DNA of 64,000 bases from Astragalus membranaceus (GCA_039519185.1 CM076848.1:61096778-61160777), one strand, 5' to 3'; shown: positions 25,114-37,000, counted from the stretch's first letter. The notes: a model not told the origin generated them from the letters alone. A program made the numbers and translations.

Positions 25114-25937
25114 AAGTTTAGATGATTTGTACATTGAGGCATAACCATATCACATTTGTACTACTTTGAAGTTAAATTAAGTATTTTTTTTACACAATAG
25201 CTAGCTGTTTCAGTGGAAGTTAATTCTTTCGCGAATCTTTGTGTTATTCGGTAATCAATGGTGGCTGATCATCTCAAGTAGGTAGCTCAGTTGACGAGTT
25301 AAGAAATACCAAATGAGTATATCAAATGTTATGGGGTGATTTTTTTTTTAAATTGTTAGTTCACAATATTGTGTTTGAAAATCTAATGTTCAAATATTCT
25401 CCCTTGACCAATAAAATTAAGAAATTGTATTATTTAACTCCCAGTTTATTTACGAGTAAATCCCCAATTTAGTGTATTTGTCTTTTTAAGGGACTACATA
25501 TCAAATTTTAGAAAATTAATTTGTTTCGCAAAATTGAGGAACTACTTCTTACTTTCATATATTTTAAAAACTAAATATTTACCAAAAAGTTAAACAACTA
25601 AATTCACCAAAAAATATTTTAGAGACTAAATAGAAGATGAAGCGTAAGTTCTTAAAAATTTATTTATAAACTAATTTGACATATTTCAAAAAATTTAGGG
25701 ACTACTTATTATTTTTATATACTTTAGAGTTCAAGTAGAAGTGATAGTGTAAATTCATGAACTAAGTTGAGAGTTCAATCTTTATTTAACTGTTGAAGAA
25801 AAAATAATTGAAGGGTTTAGGTGCAAAACTTTAAACTCAAAGAGGTCAAAATAAAAATTAAATTGAGGTTGTGAACAGTTTTATTTTTAAGGGGGTGCAA
25901 GCGCATGCACTCCCTCATCTCTACATAGGTCCGTCCA
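25114..25937. other. Intergenic with a hAT-like repeat remnant at its right end
   Basis: Mostly AT-rich. Around 25880-25937 the phrase gggggtgcaagcg...ctccctcatctctacataggtccgtcc resembles one end of the hAT MITE at 31032-31468. The CACTA element begins directly after it, so the insertion probably hit an older repeat. Confidence 0.45.
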
Positions 25938-25964
25938 TACTACAACAGAATTGTTAAAAAAGGG

Positions 25965-26190
25965 CGCCATCATCAGGGGCGCTTTCTAAAAAGCGCCCCT
26001 GATGACCAAAATACAGAGGGCCATCAGGGGCGCTTTTTAAAAGCGCACCTGATGGCCCTCCGTATTTTGGTCATCAGGGGCGCTTTCTAAAAAGCGCCCC
26101 TGAAGGCCCTAAAAAAGCGCCCCTGAAGGCCAAAACACGCAGGGCCTTTAGGAGCGCTTTTTAGAAGCGCCCCTGATGCCTTATATTAAA
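25965..26190. repeat. CACTA 1 left subterminal repeat array
   Basis: Alternating forward and reverse copies of a ggggcgcttt..aaaagcgcccct palindrome separated by 'gatggcc' and 'ggtcat' spacers. Such arrays bind the element's transposase in the En/Spm family. They would form strong hairpins in single-stranded DNA or RNA. Confidence 0.8.
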
Positions 26191-26219
26191 TTTTCTAAAT
26201 TCCCCATCTCCCTCTCATC

Positions 26220-26487
26220 AGATCTCACTCCCTCCACCGTAACGACTCACTCTCCAAACCTAAACACTCAACGTCTCACTCTCTCTCCCTAAGAACACAA
26301 CAGAAGCGCACCGCCACCGTCAACGCCACCGTCGCCGTCAACGCAGAACCTCCCATTGCCCCTCCTCCACTCCTCACACCTCCATCAGCCACGACTCACA
26401 TCCTCTTCTCTCTCATCTCAGCACAATGCGAAGTCGCAAAGCTACCACGCCATCCTCCGTCTCTGATCCACGCCTCTACCTTCTGGT
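26220..26487 (+). pseudogene. Captured first-exon-like fragment, gene unknown
   Basis: A C-rich leader resembling a 5' UTR, then ATG at about 26426 opening MRSRKATTPSSVSDPRLYLL and a splice donor ctg|gtgagc at about 26486. The arrangement looks like a captured first exon. I do not recognise the protein. A second exon-like stretch with acceptor and donor lies near 27285-27332. Confidence 0.4.
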
Positions 26488-28294
26488 GAGCGTTACTTTC
26501 TTCTCCATGCCTCCCTCCTTCGAGAAATTGATTTTCCCCCAAAACCCTAAATTCCCAATGTTGAATCTTTTGAATCTCTGATTCGCTCTCTCGCTCACCA
26601 CGATTTCTGAATCAAAAACCCTAACCTTTGAGAAGTCCATTCGCTGAGGATAATATTGAAGGGATTGGCTTTTTCGAAGGGCTCGACGAGTTTCTCAGTA
26701 GCTTGCCAATTCTAAATGTTGTTGCTGATGATAAGGTTAAGGGTTAGTAGTAATCCTCTTGGCCCCTGTTTTTGTTGTTGTAAAATGTAGTTGCTACTTT
26801 TATGCTGGTGAATTGTCGCACAAATTACTTTTGTGAATTGCTGTTGTTGTTAATCTTGTGATACTTTGCGACAATACCTTCTTGTTTTTTTGAACCATCT
26901 AAGGATGATAAATTTATATCAGCTAGATAGTAGTTTATCTGTTGAGAACGGGATATATTACTCTTTCAAGTTTTGATAAAAGTAGTGTTCTATAGCACAC
27001 ACTGGATGACACATTAACCATGCTTGTTAGCAATTCCCTGAATGTAAAGCACTTATTTCTTCTATTGTGTTCTGTTTCTGTGGCTACGCTTTCAAGGATT
27101 TTCTTGTTGGCACACTAACTATGCTTGTTGTAGCAATACTCTGAATGCAATGCATTTCCCCAAGGCATCTGTTTATGACTATGATTGCTAATTTTTTAAG
27201 TGTATTTGCAGTAAATAAGATTATATTGATTCTCTTCCCATTTTATGTATTTGGGCTAATATTTTCAATTTTGTTCTTTTGCAGTCCAATATTTTTGCTA
27301 CTTTTAGGAGAAAATAAGGAAAAGTCAAGATGGTAAGTTGATAAATGATGCTTAAAGATCCTTGTTTTGGTTATTTTTTATGTTTCATTGATTACCTAAT
27401 ATTGCATGATGTGAACTGTGAACTGTCAACTCTCTTCAAATCATAATCCGAATTTTGAGTTATTTTAAATATTGTTCTTCAGTTTGATTGTGTCATAGTA
27501 ATTAGTTTTTTGATCTCTGATCTGTATTTACCTAATTGGCATTTTAATCTTCCTTTATTGATCTAATTGCCTTTAATGTTTGGTGCTTATAGAATGTCAA
27601 TCGCTCTTTGTTGATTAATGGAATAATGACTATAGAATATGAGAAGTGTTTTTTGAACATCGTGTAGATTAAAAAGCTTTAGAGTCCTTAGAATAGCGCA
27701 CCTTGCTTCTTACTCTTATCATATTTTCTCATCTCACATTGGCTAGGTCCTTTAATCTAGAGTTTTTGCTCTACAAAAACTTCCTTAATGTTGATAAGCT
27801 CTTTGCAAAAATTTTCTTGAAGTTTAAAACAATTACAGGAAAAGAAATCTCCATAGTCATATTTCCTATGTGTCTTTGAACTTTAAACTCTTGAGTTTAA
27901 TAGTATATGCCATCAACATAATTGCTTTTTTATTAGATTCATATTTTTCTTAGATGCATGTATATGTTAACTTTGTCTTGTACTAAATTTCAGGTTAGTC
28001 CTAAAGAAATGGATGATCACAATTCACATAGCTCTAAAGCCCCTGTAAAATTAAGAGCTTTTGTGGAATTGACTATATGTAGCTTCGGCTTCCCCTCGGC
28101 GGTAAAGGTTAAGTTGTTCCCTGTAAGGGGTCTTTGAAGTATTCATAAAATTAGGAGAAACTTATGCTAATCTGTATTACTTAGCTGTTATGGTTTGTTT
28201 AGTCATTTATGCTAAATAAGTGACTTCGTTAATTGTATTGCTTGCATTATTTTGTATAGTTTGTATTAGTTGCTCATGTAAGTCTCATATATGT

Positions 28295-28434
28295 AGGAGC
28301 AATATGTTACAGCCCTTCACAAGCTGCAGTTGAGGAGTCTGCAAAAGCACCACTTCAAATGAGATTTTTTATTAACTACAATGCTGAAGATATACTTAGA
28401 CAAGCAAATGAATCAAGTCTTCGGTATCAGAAAG
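28295..28434 (+). pseudogene. Captured exon, probably fatty-acid-amide-hydrolase-like amidase
   Basis: Reads EESAKAPLQMRFFINYNAED followed by ILRQANESSLRYQKG and a splice donor. This resembles the stretch just ahead of the amidase-signature region in plant fatty acid amide hydrolases, where a 'RQAEESTLRYQ-G' motif precedes the catalytic core. Only about 45 codons are present and the catalytic Ser-Ser-Lys part is absent. The identification is from remembered motif similarity and is tentative. Confidence 0.45.
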
Positions 28435-29077
28435 GTACTTCATATATATATAATTCAAGTTTCAATTGGTTTATTGATTGAATAATAACTCATTTTTTGT
28501 TGGCTTGAAACAACTATGTGTACTTCCAATTTCAACTCCTTATTTGATTTGAAACAACTATGTGTATCTCCCCTCAAGTTGTAGAATGTTCTGCTATATA
28601 CCACGAGATGTTTTTCATGAATGTACCCGTATCAAAATTAAAATGTTAGAATAAACCTTTTGTTTGTGCCTTCATTGCATGGGTCTCTTGATCAGCCGCA
28701 GCACCAATGAACCATATCTGTCAGTTCTGGTGAAAAATGGCTCAGTTTGCGTGTGATGGTATCTAGGAACCAAACCTCTAAGGGCTTAAAAGAGCTTCTA
28801 ACCTACATTGCGTGTGATGCTATTATATAGTCAATAGTGTCGCTATAGCGGGGGATATCATAGCAGAATAGCATAGCGGATTAGGAGTATGTTACTATAG
28901 CGGCTTTAGTGGATGCAAATAGCGGCGGAATAACGGCTGAAATAGCCTTTTGTGGCCGCTATGAGTATTTGGTCTTTTTCTTTACGACCATGTCTAATTT
29001 ACAAGCATTCATGTTAACTTGTTTTTTCAGTTTGCTTAAACTTTTGTTAGCTGATGTTCGATTTTATTCTGGATCAG

Positions 29078-29259
29078 TACTAGTGCTCAATGATGTTGAC
29101 AAACTCTCTAGAGAAGCCCAACATTCTCTCCGCAGAACGATTGAGAAATACAGCGCTTACTGCAGATTAATTCTATGTTGCAATAGTTCTTCAAGAGTCA
29201 CAGAAGCAATCCCCTCTCGTTGTCTTAATGTACGAATAAATGCACCAAGTGAAGAACAG
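29078..29259 (+). pseudogene. Captured exon of replication factor C subunit 3
   Basis: Encodes NDVDKLSREAQHSLRRTIEK, then YCRLILCCNSSSRVTEAI and SRCLNVRINAPSEEQ, ending at a splice donor. This is the clamp-loader AAA+ region of RFC3 (DEVDK-type Walker B neighbourhood and sensor 1 CCNSSS), whose host product loads PCNA at replication forks. Walker A and the rest of the gene are absent. The fragment has an open frame that continues through the next intron into the HIRA exon. Confidence 0.8.
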
Positions 29260-29379
29260 GTCAGCCTTTTTATAAGTCTGTTGTCAGCCAAGTTAAGAAA
29301 GGGATCTGTTTCCTTTGTTTTGGTATTTTTTTTGTTTTTTGCTTTTTCAGCATTGAGACAAATTTTTTTTCTCTGGCAG

Positions 29380-29565
29380 GGGTTAGTATACGTGGTTAGG
29401 TGGGTTAAGCATGGAAGGTATATCGCATCTGGGTCGGACGATCAGGTGATATTAATTCATGAGAGAAAGTCTGGCTCAGGTACCACGGAATTTGGCAGTG
29501 GAGAGCCACCGGATATTGAAAACTGGAAAGTTGCAATGACTTTGAGAGGGCACACTGCTGATGTG
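29380..29565 (+). pseudogene. Captured exon of histone chaperone HIRA (WD40)
   Basis: After an acceptor (ctggcag) the frame reads VRWVKHGRYIASGSDDQVIL, IHERKSGSGTTEFGSGEPPD and NWKVAMTLRGHTADV, then a splice donor. It matches the N-terminal WD40 repeats of plant HIRA, which deposits histone H3.3. Only one exon is present. It lies 120 bp after the RFC3 exon, and both are on the same strand in one 225-codon open frame (28909-29586), so a fused transcript is conceivable. Confidence 0.8.
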
Positions 29566-30332
29566 GTAATTCAATTGCTTTTATAATTTCAACTTCTCGT
29601 GTTTTTCGAAATAGTCTTTCATGTTTCAGTTGATGCACATGTTTGCTCTTTGAATGTAGATAAATCAGATGTGTCTTATAATATAAATGATCTTCTATCT
29701 GTTTTTTGTTTTAATCATTCTTTAGGATTAAATTTAGTTGCAATTTTGTTATGATGATATGGATGCCATGGCGTTATATGTTAATGAATTATCAGATGCT
29801 TTGCAAAATTTTGTCTTGTAATGTTTTGGAAATGAGCATTATAGTTGAATTTCTGTTAAGGACCCATACTCTTTATTGCTTAATCTGATAGGTGAAGGCA
29901 TAAGATTGATTTTATGTCTCTAATACCCTATGCTATTCTTAAGACATATATTTTGTAAATGTAATGATAAAAAACAGAAAAGGCTAAACATTTGTGGATA
30001 TGGAGGACAATTAATTGCGCACTTGTTTTCCAATATCTGCATCATAATTTCATTCCGTGTGATATAATCAAGGTTGTTTTATTCTTTTAGTTCCTACAGA
30101 AGGGTATTGTTATTTGGAGAATATGTTTTCCTGGCGATGTCAGTCTTATAGTAGAACATTAGTGTTTGTTCAGTGAAGGGTGGCATAATCAGATGGTTTG
30201 TGTCCTAAATTTAATTCTTCATGGGATATTAGTGTTATTGTTGAGTCGATGATAGTGGAAGGATTTCAGATTGCTTTCCCTTCTTACACTTGGTTGCCTA
30301 TGTGCACTGAAAATATTGTCTGTGCTTTGTTT

Positions 30333-30460
30333 CCTTACAACAAAACTTTTAATTAATTAAAAAAGGGCGCCATCATTTTCCCCTCAAAATCCACTTTTGG
30401 ACTTTTGGATTTTGAGGGGAAAATTTTCCTTACAACAAAACTTTTAATTAATTAAAAAAG
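30333..30460. repeat. Hairpin flanked by a direct repeat inside CACTA 1
   Basis: A near-perfect inverted repeat, ttttcccctcaaaatcca and its complement around a short loop (about 30376-30423), is bracketed by two copies of 'cttacaacaaaacttttaat' (30333 and 30429). This could be a small foldback insertion with its duplicated target, or an internal rearrangement of the transposon. Confidence 0.7.
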
Positions 30461-30680
30461 CGCTCTTTTTATTTGGAATTTGATTTTGAATTGGCTGGTT
30501 TGAAAATTTGATCCCCCAATTCAATTGGTTATTTTAGGTTGTTGTTGTTGCAGGTTTGATTTGGAACTGGTTAGATTTGGAACTGGTTAGATTTGGTAAA
30601 AAGAATTTTAAAAAAAAAATATAGCATCAGGAGCGCTTAGGAAAAGCGCCCCTGATGTCCTTTGTCCTTTGAAATTCAGG

Positions 30681-30812
30681 GGCGCCTCTTACAAGCGCTC
30701 CAGTTGGTCACCTGCGCTATGGCCATCAGAGGCGCCTCTTACAAGCGCTCCAGTTGGTCACCGGCGCTATGGCCATCAGGGGCGCCTCTTACAAGCGCTC
30801 CAGTTGGTCACC
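30681..30812. repeat. 50-bp tandem repeat in the CACTA 1 right subterminal region
   Basis: Three copies of a 50-bp unit starting ggcgcctcttacaagcgctc at 30681, 30731 and 30781. It is part of the subterminal array. Confidence 0.85.
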
Positions 30813-31031
30813 ACCTACAGGAGCGCAAGCTTTAGGGGCGCCCGAAAACGCCCCAAATGGATAAAAAAAAAGCGCCCCTGATGGCCTTTTCTGTTGTAGT
30901 AATCATTAATCGTTAGGGTTTACTATTCCTTATTCAATTGTGTATATATGGGTTGTGGTACCTCTCGCACTTTTTCGGTGTAAATTGGGTATCATTTGCG
31001 TGCAACTGTATAGACTAATTGTTCCAGTCAG

Positions 31032-31468
31032 AAATGGCGGACCTACACTATATTCAGGGGGTTTAGTTGAACCTCCTGGAAACAAAATGTTAGTACTAGG
31101 ACCCTTATATAAAATTATTTTGAACCCTCCGAAATTTTAAATTTGTACCAGTATCCTTAAATTTGCACCCAGTTTTTAATAAATCTGTCTTATACTCTTA
31201 TTAATCTTTGTAATAGACTATTTATAAACTTTAGGAAGTAGTTTTACCGATATCACATATTTTTACATACTTTAGAACTTAAATAGATAATGACGGGTAA
31301 ACTTAGAGACTAATTTGGTGATTTTCTCTTAAATATATGTGGAGTTGGATAACTTGATTCCTTAACTTTAGTAAATTAAGTGAGGACATTTGAAAATTTT
31401 TTAACAATCCGAAGAACCAAAATGAATTTTTTTTGCACCCCCGACCTAGGGTCCTGGGTCCGCCACTG
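31032..31468. mobile_element. hAT-type MITE
   Basis: 437 bp. Left end aaatggcggacctacac, right end (minus strand) cagtggcggacccagg. Flanked by near-perfect 8-bp duplications ccagtcag (31024-31031) and ccagtcgg (31469-31476). GC-rich ends with an AT-rich core are typical of hAT MITEs. A related fragment lies at 33607-33680. Confidence 0.8.
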
Positions 31469-31689
31469 CCAGTCGGATAGTACTAGTACAATGGGCGACA
31501 AAGTTCTCCCTCAAAAGTTTACCGTTGTTGCGTTTCTAAGACTAAATCGAATCCAATACCTTAATTAAGCTGGAAGAGACTCAAACTATCTAATCCAAAC
31601 GTTGATGGTTGCAGTTACTCTCGGCTTTTGTACTAATATATCATTTTATTGTTAATTAAAAAGGTAAAAACAACAAAAGAATTGCTTAT

Positions 31690-31884
31690 AACCCAGAGCG
31701 TGGGGTTCAACGGTTGGGGTTGATCCTCCATTAACCAAGGGTCGGGGGTTCGATCCCCGCCTTGGGTACGGAGCAGCGTTAAAACTCTGGGCTAGCTGTC
31801 CTGCCCCTCGAGACACCTACAATGAGCGAGGGATTAGTCACTGCTGTCCGTGCGGTGGATACCCGGGTTTACCAAAAAAAAAAA
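31690..31884 (+). mobile_element. tRNA-derived SINE with 17-bp target-site duplication
   Basis: About 195 bp, beginning acccagagcgtggggttcaa (A-box-like) with a perfect B-box ggttcgatcc at about 31748, and ending in an A-rich tail. Flanked by a perfect 17-bp duplication acaaaagaattgcttat at 31673-31689 and 31885-31901. Internal RNA polymerase III promoter boxes plus poly(A) and a long duplication define a SINE moved by LINE machinery. The intact duplication suggests a fairly recent insertion. Confidence 0.9.
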
Positions 31885-32031
31885 ACAAAAGAATTGCTTA
31901 TTATGTTACCTGAGTTATACACATAAAATGAATAATAGAAAACATGTACAATACGAGTGTACACATAAAGAACAAATTGAATAGATGTAAAAAAAAACAA
32001 ACAAATTGAATTAGAATAAAACTACTAGAAA

Positions 32032-32343
32032 TTAAGAAAAGGTGTCTCGTTTTCCTTGCACAATATGATTATCCATGATAAGAATTATCTCTGAAACTTT
32101 AAGATCAGCTTTGGTTCCATTGTTAGAAGCAACCGCTGTAGCCCATTCTCGTATCTTCATTTTCATCCACTCCATGCCAATGCCATAGTCCAAGCTCGAA
32201 CTATTGTCGTAGCTTTTGCCAACCCGAGAATTGAAACTAAAGTTATTTTCAGGCTTAGCCTTAAAGCTCTGCTCCAATGCACTATGATTGATTGCACATT
32301 CCTTGTAGTCCACACCAGCCATTGCAAAAGCTTCAACTGACAT
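32032..32343 (-). CDS. Small unrecognised protein, 103 aa
   Basis: Starts at a true ATG (32343-32341), MSVEAFAMAGVDYKECAINH, and ends GKRDTFS. A conserved-looking block WMKMKIREWATAVASNN sits in the middle; the rest is polar, with no signal peptide or membrane segment. I do not recognise a family. A TATA-like sequence lies about 110 bp upstream on the same strand, which supports a real single-exon gene rather than a chance frame. It could be a retained small host gene between transposons. Confidence 0.55.
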   Translation of the reverse strand: MSVEAFAMAGVDYKECAINHSALEQSFKAKPENNFSFNSRVGKSYDNSSSLDYGIGMEWMKMKIREWATAVASNNGTKADLKVSEIILIMDNHIVQGKRDTFS

Positions 32344-32452
32344 TTCTATTAGCTAGAAAGTTTGGAATATTACCTTTTTAATATAGATGGACTAAAAGAA
32401 AGTAATGAATGGATTATTGTTGGTATAAAACATGCATGGAGGGAAGGGTGCA

Positions 32453-32462
32453 TTATATATAG
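32453..32462 (-). promoter_or_regulatory. Putative TATA box for the 103-aa gene
   Basis: The minus strand reads CCTATATATAAT, about 110 bp upstream of the ATG at 32343, leaving room for a leader of roughly 75-85 nt. Confidence 0.5.
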
Positions 32463-32675
32463 GTGAATGTTATAAGTGGTGCTTCTTTTTTGGCTGCTAA
32501 AAGGTAATTAACGAGTGCACGGGCTTTGCATGTAACTTAAATTAAAGTAAAATGTTCTCTACTTGAATACTTGAATAGGCTTTTCTCCCTTTGATTCTGG
32601 TTCAAATATCCGACTCTGATTGCACGGGCGTTTTTAGTAACGAGCAAGGATACTTGTCTTGGCCAAACATGGCAA

Positions 32676-32743
<68 letters not shown>

Positions 32744-33606
32744 GAATTTCGTTGACCAGACAAATTTGACAGATGGCATCATGCATGATATATACTGTAA
32801 GCATCACATGATAATGATGTCATGGTTTTGGTTCATAGGTGTTTACTTGTCAAATATTTTCTGATTTGTGTTCTAGTCCACTAAAATGTTTTTAGTGTGG
32901 ACGATAACACTTTATTTTTTGATGTAAAAGTAATTAAACCTCATAATATATTGATATGCGCGCATTCATCAGGGATATTAATGGTGATGGACGGGAGATT
33001 ATGAATTTGATAATTAATATATTATTATTTTTAAATTTGGTTTCTTCAAAGTAAGTTATCTAGCTATTTGACTAAAAAATAGAGTTTAATTGTTAATGAA
33101 AAATTAGTAGCTAAAATATGAATTATTTTTACATATGTTATGATGTCATTGAATTTTAATTTCAAAAATTGTAATGAATCATTCATTTTTTTCGTATCTT
33201 TTTAACCTATCATATTTTAGAGGAATAATTCAATTCAAGATGCTGGCTATAATATTACAAATAGAACCAATTTTGTAGAATGATCCTTGACTTGACTCAG
33301 CTCCAAATCTCTGACCGCACGAACGTTTTTAGAAACAGTGTGAACGGTATAATTAATTGGCCAATATTGCATTACCCAAGCAAAGGGGCAAATGAATTAC
33401 ATAGGCCATACACATGCATTGGAGCATTTTGAAGACAAGTGATAAACATGAATTGCACCCCAATAAATGAATTGATAGTGTTTGCATGTCAAACTATTGA
33501 CAATATAAGGTTTGACAAGATTAGTAGTACGTACGGATTTCCCGTCCTATTGCACCTGTGATATTTGATTTCACCTTTGAAGAATTCAAAATCGTAATCA
33601 TATATA
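32463..33606. other. Intergenic, AT-rich
   Basis: No gene recognised. Contains a (TA)n tract at 32681-32737 and otherwise unstructured AT-rich DNA up to a hAT repeat remnant at 33607. Confidence 0.45.
32681..32737. repeat. (TA)n microsatellite
   Basis: About 57 bp of uninterrupted TA dinucleotides. Confidence 0.95.
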
Positions 33607-33680
33607 GGTCGCAGCGACGGACCTACATGCAGTTCAGGGATTCAAGTGAACTCCCTCAAAAAATAAAAGTAGCACTTAAT
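33607..33680. mobile_element. hAT MITE fragment cut by the copia LTR
   Basis: gcgacggacctacatgcagt followed by 'ttcaagtgaactccctc' resembles the left end of the MITE at 31032-31468. The copia LTR begins directly after, so this copy looks truncated by that insertion. Confidence 0.5.
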
Positions 33681-33682
33681 TA

Positions 33683-33910
33683 AATAGGGAATATCATAAG
33701 TAATTCCACTAATAATGTGTCACACAGTGTAATAGCAACTGGTACAACTAGTGCAGTTAGTAATAACCAGTGTGTGGTTAGCTAGGAAACTGTTAGAAAG
33801 CTAACTCACTATGGTTAACTCAATCATAGATATAAATACTGTTGTATTCTCTCTCAGTTAATCAATGAAGTATTCTGTTGAATCACAACTATATTCAGTC
33901 ACACATTCCA
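33683..33910 (+). repeat. Left LTR of copia element 2
   Basis: Matches 63802-64000. It ends in ...cattcca immediately before the primer site. It contains a TATA-like atataaatac stretch near 33830, as expected for an LTR promoter. The exact first base is uncertain because the usual TG start is not obvious. Confidence 0.85.
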
Positions 33911-33913
33911 TTA

Positions 33914-33925
33914 TGGTATCATTCG
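33914..33925 (+). other. Primer-binding site of copia element 2
   Basis: tggtatcattcg, complementary to the 3' end of initiator methionine tRNA, the usual primer of plant copia elements. Confidence 0.7.
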
Positions 33926-34018
33926 CTGAAACGTTCCTCACGCTTCCACTCTCGTTCGCATCTCTGACTCATTTTCCTCGTGAATCTTCTTCACTGATTC
34001 ACCTTTGATTTCGTATCC

Positions 34019-37000
34019 ATGGCGACTTCTTCAAATCACAGCAGTGAAGATTCTTCTTCTGGCACCGCATCAGTGTTTCACGGAGTCATGAATTCATCCT
34101 CTTCTCACCAGTTTGTGTCAGGACCAAAACTCTCGATTAAGCTTGATGATAAGAACTTTTTGTTGTGGAATCAACGGGTAGAAGGCGTAGTGAAAATGCA
34201 CAAATTGCAACGTCTTCTCGTCAACCCTAAAATTCCACCAAAGTACTCCTCGGAAGCTAATCGAATCGCTGACATCGTCTCCGACGAATATGAGAAGTGG
34301 CTCATTCAAGATCAAACGTTGTTTACTTGGTTGCTCTCAACGCTGTCAGAGACCGTTCTTCCTCGCGTGCTTACCTGTCATCACTCCTGTAAGATCTGGG
34401 AGAAGATACATCAACATTACTATGCTCATCTCAAAGCCAAAGTCCGTCAACTCCGTAACGAACTCAAGAACACAAAGAAAGGATCCAAATCGATCTCTGA
34501 GTTCATTACGAAGGTACATACAATCGCTGATTCTCTAACTTCCATTGGCAAGGTTATCACTGACTCGTACTTGACGGATGTCATTCTTGATGGTTTGCTA
34601 GAAGAGTTCAATTCGTTCGTCATGATGATGATCTTCAGCAAGACAGAAACGCCTTCTCTCAGCGACATTGAGTCTCTTCTTCTCGTCCAGGAGGCGCAAC
34701 TCGACAAATTCAGGCAGGAGTTAGTTGTTGCAAATGGCACTGCAAATGTAGCGCATGTTGCTTATGGATCTAATCAAGGCAACACCAGCACACAAGGAGT
34801 TCGAGGAAATCACTCAACCAACTTCAATAGACGCGGGCGCGGGCGCCAGGGACGCTCGCGTGGTCGTGCTCATGGAACTCGCCCTACAGGCAATCGTCCT
34901 ACTTGTCAATTGTGTGGAAGGTATGGTCACTCAGTTTTAGAGTGTTGGTTCCGCTTTGATGAGACGTTTGTACCGCCTCCATCAGTGACTCAGGCTGCAA
35001 CTAGCAACTCGGAGGTGCCTTCCACTTCGCAACCATCTGATGCTCAGAACAGTCCATCCACTCCCAGTGTTAATCTTGCAGAAGCTCTTCCCTTAGACGC
35101 CACAGGTAACTCTTCCACCTCCTTGACCTATAGTGACACTGATTATGAGGACCGGCATGGTGACACTGGTGCTTCGCACCATGTCACCGCCAATTCACAC
35201 AATCTTCAACACAACAGACCTTATCATGGAAATTCACAAGTAAAAATGGGAAATGGCACCAATTCTGTGATATCCTCTGTAGGTCACTCTGAATTCACAT
35301 CTCCCATACATCCTCACGTTAACTTAGTCTTGAATAACTTATTACATGTGCCTAATGTCACCAAAAGCTTCCTGTCAGTGTCACAATTTACTCGTGATAA
35401 TCAAGTATACTTTGAGTTTCATAATCCTTATTGTTTGGTGAAATCACAGGGCTCTAATCAATTTGTTCTTCAAGGCATTCTAGGCAAGGATGGTCTCTAT
35501 GTTTTCAAAGGCTTGCCTATTGCAAAATGTTTGAACTCTACCTTAGCAAAGTCTACTATGTCTGTTAATAATACTAATCCATCTACTATGCATGTTGTCA
35601 CTGCTTTAGATTCAGTTTCTCCACATTCCTTGTGGCATGCTAGATTAGGTCATGCAAACTCACAACTTGTATCTCACATTATGAAGCAATGTAACATGCA
35701 ATCATCCAATAAATCTGTTTCTGATTTTTGCAATGCTTGTAACATAGGCAAATCTCATCGCTTGCATGCACCACCTTCACAAACTCACTACCACACACCA
35801 TTTGAAGTTGTCTACACTGATCTTTGGGGCCCTTCCCCTTTGGTGTCTAGTGGTGGCTATTATTATTACATTACTTTTGTTGATGCCTACACTAAGTTTA
35901 CTTGGTTGTATTTCTTGAAACAAAAGTCTGATGCCTTACATGCTTTTACTCTATTTCACAAATTCATCCAAACACAATTCTCTGCCAATCTCAAAGCTGT
36001 CCAGTCTGACAATGGTGGTGAGTTTCTGCCCTTCACCAAACACTTGTCTAACCTAGGCATAGTTCACAGATTTACTTGCCCATACACTTCTCACCAAAAT
36101 GGTTCAGTCGAGAGAAAACATAGACATGTCACTGAAATGGGCCTCACTCTTCTCTCTCATGCTTCTCTTTGAGATCATGCCTTCTCCACTGCAGTTCACC
36201 TAATAAACAGACTACCCACCACTGGTCTTCAGTCATTCATCTCCCCATTTCAGGCTCTTTACCACACAGTTCCAAATTATCACCAATTAAAAACCTTTGG
36301 CTGTGCATGTTTTCCCCATTAATTTAAGACCCTACAATAAACACAAGTTTCAATTTAGAAGCTCTCAGTGTGTCAACCTAGGACTAGCTCAAAACCACAA
36401 GGGCTATAAATGTCTCACAGCAGAGGGTAAAATTATAATTACCAAAGATGTCACTTTCAATGAAACATGTTTTCCCTATCCCTCTCTGTTCACCACCTCA
36501 CCTAGTTCCATCACCACCACTGAATCAACAACATCCCTTCCAATACCTTCCTTCACTACTTCAACACAAACTGAGTCACTGACCCTCCCAGTCACACCTT
36601 CTGACACACAAAATTCTGATCCTGATCCACCCACAGATATACATGTTCCCACCACAGCCCCACATCCAATTCCCTCCTCTGTCACACCTAATGCCACTGT
36701 GTCCCCAACACCAGCGCAGTCCAGTCCCACTACTCTTGCACCAGAACCTGTTCCACCCATCAAGACTCATCATATGGTAACAAAACTTCAAACAGGTTCA
36801 CTAAAGCCCAAAGTTCTCTTAGCTCACCTTGAGCCAACCAGTGTCAAAGAGGCACTCACTTCACCTAATTCGAAACAAGCAATGCAAGATGAAATTCAGG
36901 CTCTCACCAAGAACAATACATGGAGTCTTACCACTCTACCACCTAATAGGAAGGCCATAGGCTGCAAATGGGTGTATAGGGTCAAGGAAAATCCTGATGG

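Larger units (their letters stand above)
25938..30901. mobile_element. Non-autonomous CACTA-like transposon carrying host gene fragments
   Basis: Terminal inverted repeats TACTACAACAGAA (25938-25950) and its complement (30889-30901) are a slightly mutated CACTACAAC end. Both ends carry dense subterminal repeats built on ggggcgctttt/aaaagcgcccct, as known for CACTA (En/Spm) elements. No transposase frame is present. Inside are spliced-looking fragments of several host genes (listed separately), all on the plus strand. A 3-bp target duplication cannot be shown exactly. About 4.96 kb long. Confidence 0.8.

Noticed and set aside
31690..31884. Functional tRNA gene
   Set aside because: It has A- and B-box words but is too long, has a poly(A) tail and a 17-bp flanking duplication, so it is a SINE.
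36476..36791. Gly/Val-rich minus-strand ORFs
   Set aside because: They are complements of the Pro/Thr/Ser-rich copia linker between integrase and RT.
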